Below, piece by piece: positions 36,101 to 43,106 of a DNA stretch of 45,458 nt. A program made the translations under genes and the position numbers. Source of the stretch: Bacteroidales bacterium (GTDB lineage Bacteria; Bacteroidota; Bacteroidia; Bacteroidales; UBA932); the NCBI GenBank assembly GCA_017615445.1, contig JAGAAD010000072.1, forward strand, positions 1-45,458. The letters run 5' to 3'. The notes under the pieces are model-generated. The model searched no databases. It saw only the letters and a list, made by a program, of their open reading frames with translations, and was not told the DNA's origin. How positions within the stretch are numbered: the stretch's first letter is position 1; each line of letters starts with the position of its first letter.

Positions 36101-36792
36101 TCCTGAATCTCTGTGGTGAAGGTGGTGTGCCTGCAATGGTCGCTCCAGTAGGTGTCCAGGATTCTGAGCTCCGTCTCGGACGGATCGCGGCCTTCGGCCT
36201 TGAAGTATGCGACCACCTCCGCGAGGTCGTCGGCATTCATCGCAAGGCCTTTTTCCTTGCAGAATGCAGGATACGCCTCCGGAGCCATCTCGCAGAAACC
36301 GGCGAGATCTTCCACGGGTTTCACGTCAGCCTTTTCGTTCTCCCGGATGACCGAGAGGTCTTTTGGACGGGACTCGATGGGGTTGATGTAATAGGCCGCT
36401 ATTCTGGACAGGGTCTCGTCCGGAGTGTCGGACGGGAACACCAGCATGCGGGCGCTCCTGATGCGTATGTCCGCGGACGGATCGATCAGATGCACGCAAT
36501 CTTCAGCGGAAGAAGCACACTGATCGAACTGACCGGGCAGATACTCCACTGCGATGTACTTGCAGTCCGAGGGATATGTGTCGCTCACCAGGTCCGTCAC
36601 TTTCTCGCCGAAAACGGTGTAACGGCACTTCTCAAGGAGTTCCGGGGTGAAACCGAAAAGATCGTAGACCTTCAGGAGCCGCAGCGATTTGAGCTGCAGC
36701 GACAGATTCTCATTGAAATCGTGGAGCAGGCTAAGGGACTCAACGCGGAAACCTTCCCGCTTCTCCACAAAGATTCTTTTGGGACCTTCCAT
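33109..36792 (-). CDS. purL: FGAM synthase, single-chain PurLQ form
   Basis: Glutamine-dependent amidation of FGAR to FGAM. A 1227-residue fusion of the synthetase (SDHCRHTTF, FKNETHNHPTEIEPFGGAATCLGG, GGRTGRDGIGGATGSS, GGKDSMSGTF) with a C-terminal class I glutaminase at about 975-1227. Its nucleophile is C1076 in GICNGFQ, with H1195 in MGHSER. Unlike PurF, its glutaminase is intact. The ATG lies three bases beyond the U-tract of an intrinsic terminator. No strong promoter of its own is visible. Confidence 0.97.
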   Translation of the reverse strand: MEGPKRIFVEKREGFRVESLSLLHDFNENLSLQLKSLRLLKVYDLFGFTPELLEKCRYTVFGEKVTDLVSDTYPSDCKYIAVEYLPGQFDQCASSAEDCVHLIDPSADIRIRSARMLVFPSDTPDETLSRIAAYYINPIESRPKDLSVIRENEKADVKPVEDLAGFCEMAPEAYPAFCKEKGLAMNADDLAEVVAYFKAEGRDPSETELRILDTYWSDHCRHTTFTTEIQEITIDDSFLKNELQDSLHLFNNMRRELGREGKPLCLMELATIGARWLKSKGLLDDQEQSEENNACSIFVNVDVDGEMQKWLLMFKNETHNHPTEIEPFGGAATCLGGAIRDPLSGRSYVYQAMRVTGAGNITAKVSETIPGKLPQRMISRKAAGGYSSYGNQIGLATTHVREIYSDGYTAKRMEIGAVVGAVKAENVRRESPVAGDVILLLGGRTGRDGIGGATGSSKQHTEASLETCGSEVQKGNAPEERQLQRLFRRREVTRLIKKSNDFGAGGVSVAIGELAPGLDIYLDRVPVKYSGLNATELAISESQERMAVVIEAADKERFMELCQADNIEVTHVADVTDSARMRMYFHGRKVCDLTRAFIDSAGARHYSKAAISAVEERNPFVREPAGRTLEEKMLGVMSSPNVASQKGLVEMFDSTIGRSTVLMPYGGARQASETQVSVQKLPVDGVTNTASAMAFGFNPDLALWSPYHSAAYAVVEACTKLACAGADWSRMRFSYQEYFERMTSDPHTWGKPLSALLGALKMQAALGLPSIGGKDSMSGTFEHIHVPPTLVAFGITTVDVRDVISTPFKKAGNKIYLLRHKPLEDYMPDTDQLKRNWNWLRGQIKAGRILSAWSLSYGGVAEALVKMAMGNGLGVKVELPEDELFSLGYGSVVFEASEPLEGAELLGTVTSGGICINGVEMTLETLEKAYEGRYFSNYPPRVKAAFEAPVPEVEAKPFDPANLVYPGAPVEHPVVCMPVFPGTNCDYDTAKAFRKAGAEVRPFIFRNLTAQDVLDSIEELSRRIDESHILAFCGGFSSGDEPDGSGKFIASVICNERVSAAIAGLQKRGGLILGICNGFQALIKSGLLPYGKAGSVTPDSPTLFRNDINRHISLIARTRVESANSPWLSGMKVGDVHSIAFSHGEGKFVVGEKEAKELFARGQVAFRYLDNPNGSYYDIEGILSPDGHILGKMGHSERYEEGLYKNISGECRQPIFENAVYYFRKVR

Positions 36793-36794
36793 TC

Positions 36795-36835
36795 AAAATA
36801 AAAAGCCCATCGCTGCGCAAGGGTGCATGATGGGC
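36795..36835 (-). terminator. Intrinsic terminator between purE and purL
   Basis: On the minus strand GCCCATC (36835-36829) pairs with GATGGGC (36811-36805) around a 17-base loop, followed directly by TTTTTATTTT (36804-36795). It begins just after the purE stop and ends next to the purL start codon, so it would separate purC2-purE from the rest of the operon or act as an attenuator. Confidence 0.7.
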
Positions 36836-36842
36836 GTGGGGT

Positions 36843-37310
36843 TTAGATGACAGTGTTCAGGACTTTCTCGCTCTGCTGCTGGCGGAACTCCTGGAGTTTT
36901 TGCGAGAGTGCGGAATCCGCCAGGGCCAGGATGCTCACCGCGTAGAGCGCGGCGTTCTTAGACCCGTCGATGGCCATTGTGGCCACCGGGATGCCCGAAG
37001 GCATCTGCACAATCGAAAGAAGGGAGTCCAGACCGTTCAGGGCTTTGCTCTTCACGGGAATGCCGATAACGGGGAGGGTGGTCAGGGCGGCTATCACTCC
37101 GGGGAGATGGGCCGCACCGCCGGCTCCGGCAATCACCACCTCGCAGCCCTTGTCCTTGAGCGAGGACACATATTCTGCAAGGGGGCCGGGATTACGATGT
37201 GCGCTGAGCACCCTCTTTTCGTAAGGGATACCGAATTGTTCCAGGGTTTCGCAGCAAGGGGACATAACATCCCAGTCGCTGGCGCTTCCCATAATGACCG
37301 CTACTCTCAT
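36843..37310 (-). CDS. purE: N5-CAIR mutase (PurE, class I type)
   Basis: Carboxylation step AIR to CAIR. A 155-residue protein: [80 protein letters not shown]. The pattern is that of class I PurE, which works with PurK; purK is not in the window. The usual SAHRTP is SAHRNP here, and the AIGKAGAKNAA-type loop is three residues shorter, both mild departures. Overlaps purC2 by four bases. Confidence 0.95.
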   Translation of the reverse strand: MRVAVIMGSASDWDVMSPCCETLEQFGIPYEKRVLSAHRNPGPLAEYVSSLKDKGCEVVIAGAGGAAHLPGVIAALTTLPVIGIPVKSKALNGLDSLLSIVQMPSGIPVATMAIDGSKNAALYAVSILALADSALSQKLQEFRQQQSEKVLNTVI

Positions 37311-37990
37311 TTCTGGAAGAAAAGCTTGGAAAGGGTCATCGGTTCTATGTACTTGCCGTCTTTGTAGACTCGCATGTTTCCGGAGGCGATTTCGTCTATG
37401 AGCATCACCTTACCTTCTGCATCGTAACCGAACTCGAACTTGATGTCGTACAGCACCAGGCCTTTGCTGAGCATGTCGTCCGCGACCACCTTGGTGATTC
37501 TGCGGGTCATCTCGGCGATGTCGTCGTACTGCTGCTCGGTCATGATTCCGAGCACCTTCAGACCTTCCTTGGTCACGAGGGGATCTCCCTTCGCGTCGTT
37601 TTTGAAGGTCATCTCCACATACGAGGGAAGATCTGCGCCTTCCTCGATGTACTCGCCGTACCTGCGGATGAAACTGCCCACCGCTTTATTGCGGCAAATA
37701 ACCTCGAGACCGTGTCCGAAGACCTTTGCGGGAAGCACCGTCATGGTGGTGTCCTCAAGGTTTGCGGAGACGTAGTGAGTGCGGATGCCGGCTGCGTTGA
37801 GTTTTTCGAAGTAGTAGATGGACATTCTGAGATTTACATCTCCCACTCCTTCGATAGTGAGGCCGATTGAGTTCTCACCGGGATCGAACACACCGTCTTT
37901 TCCCGTGCAGTCGTCTTTGAATTTGAGAAGATAGTTACCGTTTTCAAGAGCGAAAACGTCTTTGGTTTTACCGGAATAGATTTTTCTCAT
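37307..37990 (-). CDS. purC: Second, divergent SAICAR synthetase (Firmicutes-like PurC)
   Basis: First gene of the purine operon. A 227-residue protein from the ATG at 37990 (the frame extends to a TTG at 38002, but [13 protein letters not shown] is the family start). It carries the SAICAR synthetase fold: [43 protein letters not shown] and [17 protein letters not shown]. It lacks the SRLWD and DKDRFR blocks of the canonical enzyme encoded at 32402-33112, and it resembles the shorter form common in Clostridia. It may be an isozyme or a paralogue with a related substrate. Confidence 0.88.
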   Translation of the reverse strand: MRKIYSGKTKDVFALENGNYLLKFKDDCTGKDGVFDPGENSIGLTIEGVGDVNLRMSIYYFEKLNAAGIRTHYVSANLEDTTMTVLPAKVFGHGLEVICRNKAVGSFIRRYGEYIEEGADLPSYVEMTFKNDAKGDPLVTKEGLKVLGIMTEQQYDDIAEMTRRITKVVADDMLSKGLVLYDIKFEFGYDAEGKVMLIDEIASGNMRVYKDGKYIEPMTLSKLFFQK

Positions 37991-38024
37991 ATTATATAAC
38001 AATAACCAACCTCTTATGGAAGTT

Positions 38025-38055
38025 CAAATCTACAATTATTCTGCGATTCCTGCAA
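38025..38055 (-). promoter_or_regulatory. Sigma-A promoter of the purine operon
   Basis: On the minus strand TTG (38055-38053), a 20-base spacer and TAGATTTG (38032-38025) fit the Bacteroidetes consensus perfectly. The transcript would start near 38019, 29 bases before the purC2 ATG. That is too short a leader for a riboswitch. Confidence 0.8.
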
Positions 38056-38113
38056 TAATAAGTTTTGCACATTTTGCTGTTAATAAAAAATTTTAAATAA
38101 TTTTTGAAAAATA

Positions 38114-38145
38114 TTTGCGCAAGTGAGAAATGGGTTATAACTTTG
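38114..38145 (+). promoter_or_regulatory. Sigma-A promoter of the CofE-like gene
   Basis: TTTG at 38114-38117, a 20-base spacer and TAACTTTG at 38138-38145. The predicted transcript start near 38150 lies after the ATG at 38130, so translation must begin at the ATG at 38163. Confidence 0.75.
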
Positions 38146-38162
38146 TTCGTAACACCTATTCA

Positions 38163-39362
38163 ATGAAAACTAGGGAAAGAAGGACTGGAACAGTCGTCAG
38201 GGGTATTCGCTGCCCCATTATCCGCCAAGGAGATTCGTTGGCAGAAATCATCTTAGAAAGTGTACTGGGCGCCGCCCGCGAGGAAGGATTCGAACTCCGC
38301 GACCGTGATGTCGTGGCCATCACCGAATCAATAGTCGCAAGAGCGGAAGGAAACTACGCCTCTGTCGGGGACATCGCAAAAGATGTCAAGGCCCGCACCG
38401 GAGGCGGCACAGTAGGCGTTATTTTCCCCATCCTCAGCAGGAACCGTTTTGCCATCTGCCTTAAGGGCATCGCAAGGGGCTGCCGCAAGGTGGTGTTAAT
38501 GCTCTCATACCCCTCGGACGAGGTGGGAAATTCCATTTTGGATCTTGACCGTATGGACGAAGCGGGTATTAACCCGTACACAGACGTCCTCACTCTCGAG
38601 CGTTATCGCGAGGTCTTCGGAGTCTATCTCCACGAATTCACGGGGATGGACTATGTGGAGTACTACTCCGAGCTCATACGCTCCGAAGGTGCAGACGTGG
38701 AGATAGTCTTCGCCAACAGGCCTGAAGCGATCCTCGCTTACACGGACACCGTCATCAACTGCGACATCCACACCCGCCGCCGCACCCGCCGCATTCTCGA
38801 AAAGGCCGGCGCGAAAGTGGTAGTGGGCATGGACCAGATTCTCTCCGCCCCTGTGGACGGCAGCGGTTACAACGATAAGTACGGCCTGCTCGGCTCAAAC
38901 AAGGCCACTGAAGACAGCGTGAAACTGTTCCCCCGCTCCGGCGAAGGACTTGTGCACGAAGTGCAGGACCGCATCCTTAAAGAGACGGGCAAGCATGTGG
39001 AAGTGATGGTCTATGGAGACGGCGCATTCAAAGATCCCAAGGGCAAAATCTGGGAGCTTGCGGATCCGGTTGTCTCTCCGTTCTTCACTGAAGGCCTGAT
39101 CGGCACGCCCAACGAGCTGAAGATCAAGTTCCTTGCGGACAGCGAGTTCGCGAACCTCAAGGGAGAAGAACTCAAGAACGCCATCTCAGAGAGCATACGC
39201 AAAAAAGATGCGAGCCTCAAGGGCCAGATGGTCTCCGAGGGAACAACCCCGCGTCAACTCACTGACCTGATCGGCTCGCTGTGCGACCTGACCAGCGGTT
39301 CAGGCGACAAAGGAACCCCCGTAGTGCTCGTACAGGGATACTTCGACAATTATTCGTCGTAG
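38163..39362 (+). CDS. CofE-like F420-0:L-glutamate ligase family protein
   Basis: A 399-residue member of the F420-0 gamma-glutamyl ligase family. It shows GIRCPIIRQGDSLAEIILE and DRDVVAITESIVARAEGNY, the nucleotide and metal binding start of CofE, and later YGDGAFKDPKGKIWELADPVV. Bacteroidales are not known to make coenzyme F420, so these homologues probably glutamylate something else; the substrate is unknown. The ATG at 38163 is chosen because the promoter overlaps the longer reading. The protein is longer than the usual archaeal CofE of about 250 residues. Divergent from the purine operon. Confidence 0.8.
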   Translation: MKTRERRTGTVVRGIRCPIIRQGDSLAEIILESVLGAAREEGFELRDRDVVAITESIVARAEGNYASVGDIAKDVKARTGGGTVGVIFPILSRNRFAICLKGIARGCRKVVLMLSYPSDEVGNSILDLDRMDEAGINPYTDVLTLERYREVFGVYLHEFTGMDYVEYYSELIRSEGADVEIVFANRPEAILAYTDTVINCDIHTRRRTRRILEKAGAKVVVGMDQILSAPVDGSGYNDKYGLLGSNKATEDSVKLFPRSGEGLVHEVQDRILKETGKHVEVMVYGDGAFKDPKGKIWELADPVVSPFFTEGLIGTPNELKIKFLADSEFANLKGEELKNAISESIRKKDASLKGQMVSEGTTPRQLTDLIGSLCDLTSGSGDKGTPVVLVQGYFDNYSS

Positions 39363-39367
39363 GCCTC

Positions 39368-39670
39368 TTACTGGATTTCGAACAGATTCAGAAATCCGGT
39401 CATCATAAACACGCTGCGAATATCATTGGAGATATTCCGCACGATTATCTTACCACCCTTCGCGGCTGCGGCCTTGCGGAGGGTGATAAATATTCTGAGG
39501 CCGGAACTCGAGATGTAGGCAAGGTCCGTGCAGTCAAGAATAATGGTGCCGCCCGCATCATCTGCAAGAGCGTTCATCTGAGGTGCAATCTCCTGGGATG
39601 CAGGCGTGTCCAGACGACCGATCAGATATGCGGTCACTTCGCTGCTTTCGCGAACAATCTTAACTTCCAT
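39368..39670 (-). CDS. RsbV/SpoIIAA-like STAS anti-sigma factor antagonist
   Basis: A 100-residue single STAS domain: VTAYLIGRLDTPASQEI, GTIILDCTDLAYISSSGLRIFI. The Ser in ISSSGLR (S55 by alignment with SpoIIAA D-S-S-G) is the expected phosphorylation site. In partner switching, the unphosphorylated protein captures an RsbW-type kinase. It starts three bases after the phosphatase/kinase gene and is certainly its partner. No sigma factor lies nearby. Confidence 0.93.
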   Translation of the reverse strand: MEVKIVRESSEVTAYLIGRLDTPASQEIAPQMNALADDAGGTIILDCTDLAYISSSGLRIFITLRKAAAAKGGKIIVRNISNDIRSVFMMTGFLNLFEIQ

Positions 39671-39673
39671 ATA

Positions 39674-41701
39674 TCAATACTTTTTCGTTAGAATCAAAAC
39701 ATTTTTCTCTCCCCTTCTTTCGTAACGGACATCGTCCATAATCTGGCGGACAAGGTGGATTCCCAGACCGCCTATGGGGCGATCTTCCACCGCGGCGTTG
39801 ATGTCCACCTCCGGCCGCGCCGTGGGGTCGAACGGCTTGCCGTTGTCCGTGATGGTGAAGGTCAGCGCGGTGTCTGTGACGGCTGCGTCTATGATGACCT
39901 CTCCCTCAGTGCCTTCGGGGTAGGCATAATCAATCACATTTGCCACTGCCTCTTCAAGCGCCAGATTGAGGCCGCCCTCCAGCTCGGGGCTGAGTTTCGA
40001 GGCCTTCATCGCGTCCTCCACAAAAGCCGGAAGCAGGGATATCTGGTCCACGCTGTTCTTAAGGACCAGGCGCTTCGAAGACGGGACATAGTGGATGAAG
40101 AGTATCGTGAGATCGTCGCTCTGCGGGGCTCCGCCCACAAAGTCGGCCACTTTCTGTTTGATGTGTTCCAGGTGGTCCTTCGCGCTCTTTCTGCCGTGAA
40201 GAGCTTTCTCCATCCTTTCCTCGCCGAAGAGTTCGTGGGAGGCGTTCTCCGCCTCCGTCAGACCGTCCGTGTAGAGGAACAGGGCGTCGTCGTAGCGGAA
40301 AGGCATTTCCTGCTCCTTGAATTCGGCTCCGCCCATAATGCCCAGCGGCAGATTGGCTTCCACCGGCAGCGGGCTTATGACGTTAGTCAGCGTCATAGGC
40401 GGGTTGTGGCCGGCGTTGCAGTAGCGCAGATGGCCTTTGGCCAGATCCAGCACGCCGCAGAAGAAGGTGACGAACATATTGCTTTCGTTCATGGACGAAA
40501 GGTTGTCGTTCATGGCCCTGACTATCCGTCCGGGGCTGTCTTCGTGCGCAGACAGGTTACGGAAGGTCGTACGGGTCACCGCCATCACAAGCGCGGCCGG
40601 GACTCCCTTTCCGCTGACATCGCCCACGCAGAAGAAGAGCTTCTCGTCGCGGATGAAGAAGTCATACAGGTCTCCGCCCACCTCCTTCGCCGGGATGATG
40701 GTGGCTGCCATATCCAGGTCGTGCCGCTCGGGGAACGGCGGGAAGGTCTTCGGGACCATGGACATCTGGATGCCGGTGGCGATCTGCAGTTCGCCCGCAA
40801 TCCTCTCGCGCTGCTTGTCCAGCTCGCGGAAACGGCGTTCGCCGCGGACGAAAGACTGCAGCATGAGGATAATCATCAGCAGGCCCAGCAACTGCAGGAT
40901 GCCCACTATGCTCCCCACCCGGCGCAGCACTCCGAAAATGTCGCTCTCCGGGATGACGAGCGAAATGGTCCAGCCTGTGCGCTCGACCGCAGTGTCAAAA
41001 GTCAGGCTCTTGGGGTCCTGAGTCTCCGGCGGGCTGACCATTAAGTGTCCTTCGCGGCTGCCGACCGTGCAATAGGCGTTCGGGTAGACCTTCATCCGCC
41101 CGACGAGCTCCTTGAGCCACTCGAGCGAAATGTCGGCCGTCAGCACTGCCGCCTGCACGCCCTTCGCATCGCGAATCGGCAGGGAGAAAGTGGTCATCAG
41201 CATCTCGCCGCCGCCTTCGTCCACATAAGGCTCGGACCAGTAGCCCTCACCCAGCTCGAGCGGCCGGACGAACCACTCCTGCGACGGGTAGTCGTACTCC
41301 TCGGTGGCGAGCGAGAGAGTCTTCAGCGAGCCGTCCGGCTCACGGCAGACGTACGGGGAGAACAGCGGCCTGTCCGCCCGGTAACCGGGCACAAGCGCCA
41401 CGGTGGAGCCAGCGACCACGGGATTGTCCGCCACTATCCGCTGGCACACGCGCTGGAGGCTGTCCGGAAAATCCAGACACCACTGCGCGATCCACACGCT
41501 GTTGCGCACGGCCGCTTCCGCCTGGTCGATTATGTCCATAATCTCGTAGCGCGTTGCGGCCAGTTCGCTCTCCGCCCTCAATTCGGCCTCCTCGCGAAGA
41601 CCTCTCTGCGAGTAGAAAAACTGCACGAGCGCAGTGACCTCCAATGCGACGGCGGCCACTATCACCAGCAACAGCGCTTTGAGATTTCTCAGTTTCTTCA
41701 T
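39674..41701 (-). CDS. Membrane sensor SpoIIE-type PP2C phosphatase fused to RsbW-like kinase
   Basis: A 675-residue signalling protein. A TM helix at 8-29 is followed by an extracytoplasmic Cache-like sensor at about 30-255 (YDYPSQEWFVRPLE, GYWSEPYVDEGGGEMLMTTFSLPI), a second TM helix at 263-284, and a short coil. The PP2C phosphatase at about 300-540 keeps its metal Asp residues (D344 in GGDLYD, D361 in VGDVSGKG, D479 in YTDG, D529-D530 in SDDLT). A GHKL kinase domain at about 545-675 has E583-E584...N588, D619-N-G and GGLGIHL. The first catalytic half should dephosphorylate the neighbouring STAS protein and the second phosphorylate it, in one chain. Overlaps the upstream gene by four bases. 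Confidence 0.93.
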   Translation of the reverse strand: MKKLRNLKALLLVIVAAVALEVTALVQFFYSQRGLREEAELRAESELAATRYEIMDIIDQAEAAVRNSVWIAQWCLDFPDSLQRVCQRIVADNPVVAGSTVALVPGYRADRPLFSPYVCREPDGSLKTLSLATEEYDYPSQEWFVRPLELGEGYWSEPYVDEGGGEMLMTTFSLPIRDAKGVQAAVLTADISLEWLKELVGRMKVYPNAYCTVGSREGHLMVSPPETQDPKSLTFDTAVERTGWTISLVIPESDIFGVLRRVGSIVGILQLLGLLMIILMLQSFVRGERRFRELDKQRERIAGELQIATGIQMSMVPKTFPPFPERHDLDMAATIIPAKEVGGDLYDFFIRDEKLFFCVGDVSGKGVPAALVMAVTRTTFRNLSAHEDSPGRIVRAMNDNLSSMNESNMFVTFFCGVLDLAKGHLRYCNAGHNPPMTLTNVISPLPVEANLPLGIMGGAEFKEQEMPFRYDDALFLYTDGLTEAENASHELFGEERMEKALHGRKSAKDHLEHIKQKVADFVGGAPQSDDLTILFIHYVPSSKRLVLKNSVDQISLLPAFVEDAMKASKLSPELEGGLNLALEEAVANVIDYAYPEGTEGEVIIDAAVTDTALTFTITDNGKPFDPTARPEVDINAAVEDRPIGGLGIHLVRQIMDDVRYERRGEKNVLILTKKY

Positions 41702-42528
41702 AAGATGTTGCCGAGAGCGGCGCGGAATTCAGGCATAGGACACTTGGCGTCCCTTTCTATTATGAGAGTCTTGAGTCCGGCATAAGGACGGACCAGTTCT
41801 TCGATTTCCTTGAGCGGAATTCCTTCGCCGAAATAGACCGGGGCGAAGTTGTCCCAGAATTTCATTGCGAGGGCCTTCGGCATGTGGAAGGTCTCCTGGA
41901 TGAAGTCTTCCCCGCTGAGGTAGCAGCAGAGGTAGACCATTCCTATGTCGAAGAGGTGGTTACCCCAGCAGAAGTCTCCCAGATCGATGAAATAGCGCTG
42001 ATCGCCCACGAAGATGGCGTTGCTGTACTGCAGGTCGCCGTGGATGGCGGTGTCTTCGTCCGGGGTGTCGGAGATGAATTTTCCTATCCTGTCTTTCTCG
42101 GCCGCAGTGAAGAACGGGTTCTCTTTGAGCAGACGGTAGTAACGGTCCTTGACGTTCTCGAACTGGGTGGTGTCCACATGGGTTGCGTGCAACTGCTTGC
42201 ACATACCCGCGAATTCGGCGGCGAACTGCGCTACCTTCTCCGGCTCATCGCCGGTGGCGCGGGAATAGGATTTCTTACCAAGAATGCGCTTGAAACGGAT
42301 GCCGTAGCGGCCGTCTTCCGTGACCACGTACTCTCCCGGTTCGGGAGTGGGGATTCCCATTTCGTAGACCTTGCGGGCGAGCATCATCTCGTCCAGCGGC
42401 TGCTGGATCTTGCCGGGGAAATAGAGCTTGAGCATCACGGACGGGTCGCCCTTGAAGTCGTAGCTTTCTCCGTTGAATCCGCCTCCGGACAGTTCGTAGT
42501 CTTTGAGGGATATTTTAATAGCTTCCAT
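41698..42528 (-). CDS. APH-like phosphotransferase (TIGR02172-type kinase)
   Basis: A 276-residue protein with the aminoglycoside/choline kinase fold. It shows K34 in VMLKLY, the Brenner-type catalytic motif H163-G-D165-L-Q-Y-S-N170, and the metal Asp pair in YFIDLGDF (D182, D185). The PLDEMMLARKVYEMGIPTPEPGEYV block is typical of the Fibrobacter-type TIGR02172 paralogue family, whose substrate is unknown. A true antibiotic-resistance role is unlikely given its place in a signalling operon. Overlaps the phosphatase gene by four bases and the hydrolase gene by one base. Confidence 0.85.
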   Translation of the reverse strand: MEAIKISLKDYELSGGGFNGESYDFKGDPSVMLKLYFPGKIQQPLDEMMLARKVYEMGIPTPEPGEYVVTEDGRYGIRFKRILGKKSYSRATGDEPEKVAQFAAEFAGMCKQLHATHVDTTQFENVKDRYYRLLKENPFFTAAEKDRIGKFISDTPDEDTAIHGDLQYSNAIFVGDQRYFIDLGDFCWGNHLFDIGMVYLCCYLSGEDFIQETFHMPKALAMKFWDNFAPVYFGEGIPLKEIEELVRPYAGLKTLIIERDAKCPMPEFRAALGNIL

Positions 42529-43103
42529 TATGCAAATACTTCGTTTATCAGTTTTTCAAATTCCTTGAATGCAAAGGTGTCTTCGAGCTCTCTTAAAGAG
42601 TCCGCGAGGCCGCGGTAGTGCCATTCGTGGTCTTGGGGATCCTTCGCGTGGAAAAGATTCCAAAGGGCGTCTCCCTGCACCTTATAATCGCGCGCTATGG
42701 CTCTCATATTCGAGAGCTTGTCTCCAAGAGCCACTATCTTCGCCTCGCGGCTGGCCCGGGCAAGGCGGTCTATCGCAGCCTGTTTGCGGGCGTGCCAGCT
42801 GTCTTCTTCCGAGACTCCGGCTTCGAACTGATCGCTTTCAGAGGCGACCAGATCTGCGACGCGATCGCCGAACTCGGCGCGGAGCTGCTCCACCGTGACA
42901 TCTGTATCCTCAACGGTGTCATGCAGCGCGGCGGCAGCGAGGAGTTCCTGGTCCTTGGTCATGGTGGCGACTATCTCCACCGCCTCCAGCGGATGCACGA
43001 TGTAAGGGTAACCTTTCCCGCGGCGCTCAGTGCCGGCGTGGGCCTTGACCGCGAAGATGATGGCGCGGTCCAGCAGTTCGGTGTTCAGGGGTTTGTTCGC
43101 CAT
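42528..43103 (-). CDS. Stand-alone HD-domain alarmone hydrolase (MESH1/SAH-like)
   Basis: A 191-residue single HD domain resembling the hydrolase half of SpoT and MESH1. Metal and active-site residues are visible: H37 in YPYIVHP, H61-D62-x-x-E65-D66 in ALHDTVEDT, and D128 in LGDKLSNM. RRGKGYPYIVHP matches the guanine-pocket region of the family. It probably removes the 3'-pyrophosphate from (p)ppGpp or a related alarmone. Starts three bases after the adjacent synthetase gene, so the two opposing activities are made together. Confidence 0.9.
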   Translation of the reverse strand: MANKPLNTELLDRAIIFAVKAHAGTERRGKGYPYIVHPLEAVEIVATMTKDQELLAAAALHDTVEDTDVTVEQLRAEFGDRVADLVASESDQFEAGVSEEDSWHARKQAAIDRLARASREAKIVALGDKLSNMRAIARDYKVQGDALWNLFHAKDPQDHEWHYRGLADSLRELEDTFAFKEFEKLINEVFA

Positions 43104-43106
43104 TGT

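Noticed and set aside
38003..38052. Purine riboswitch upstream of the purine operon
   Set aside because: The predicted leader is only about 29 bases; there is no room for a purine or PRPP aptamer.
41698..42528. Aminoglycoside resistance gene
   Set aside because: The fold is shared, but the sequence fits the TIGR02172-type family of unknown substrate and the gene is embedded in a signalling operon; there are no mobile elements nearby.
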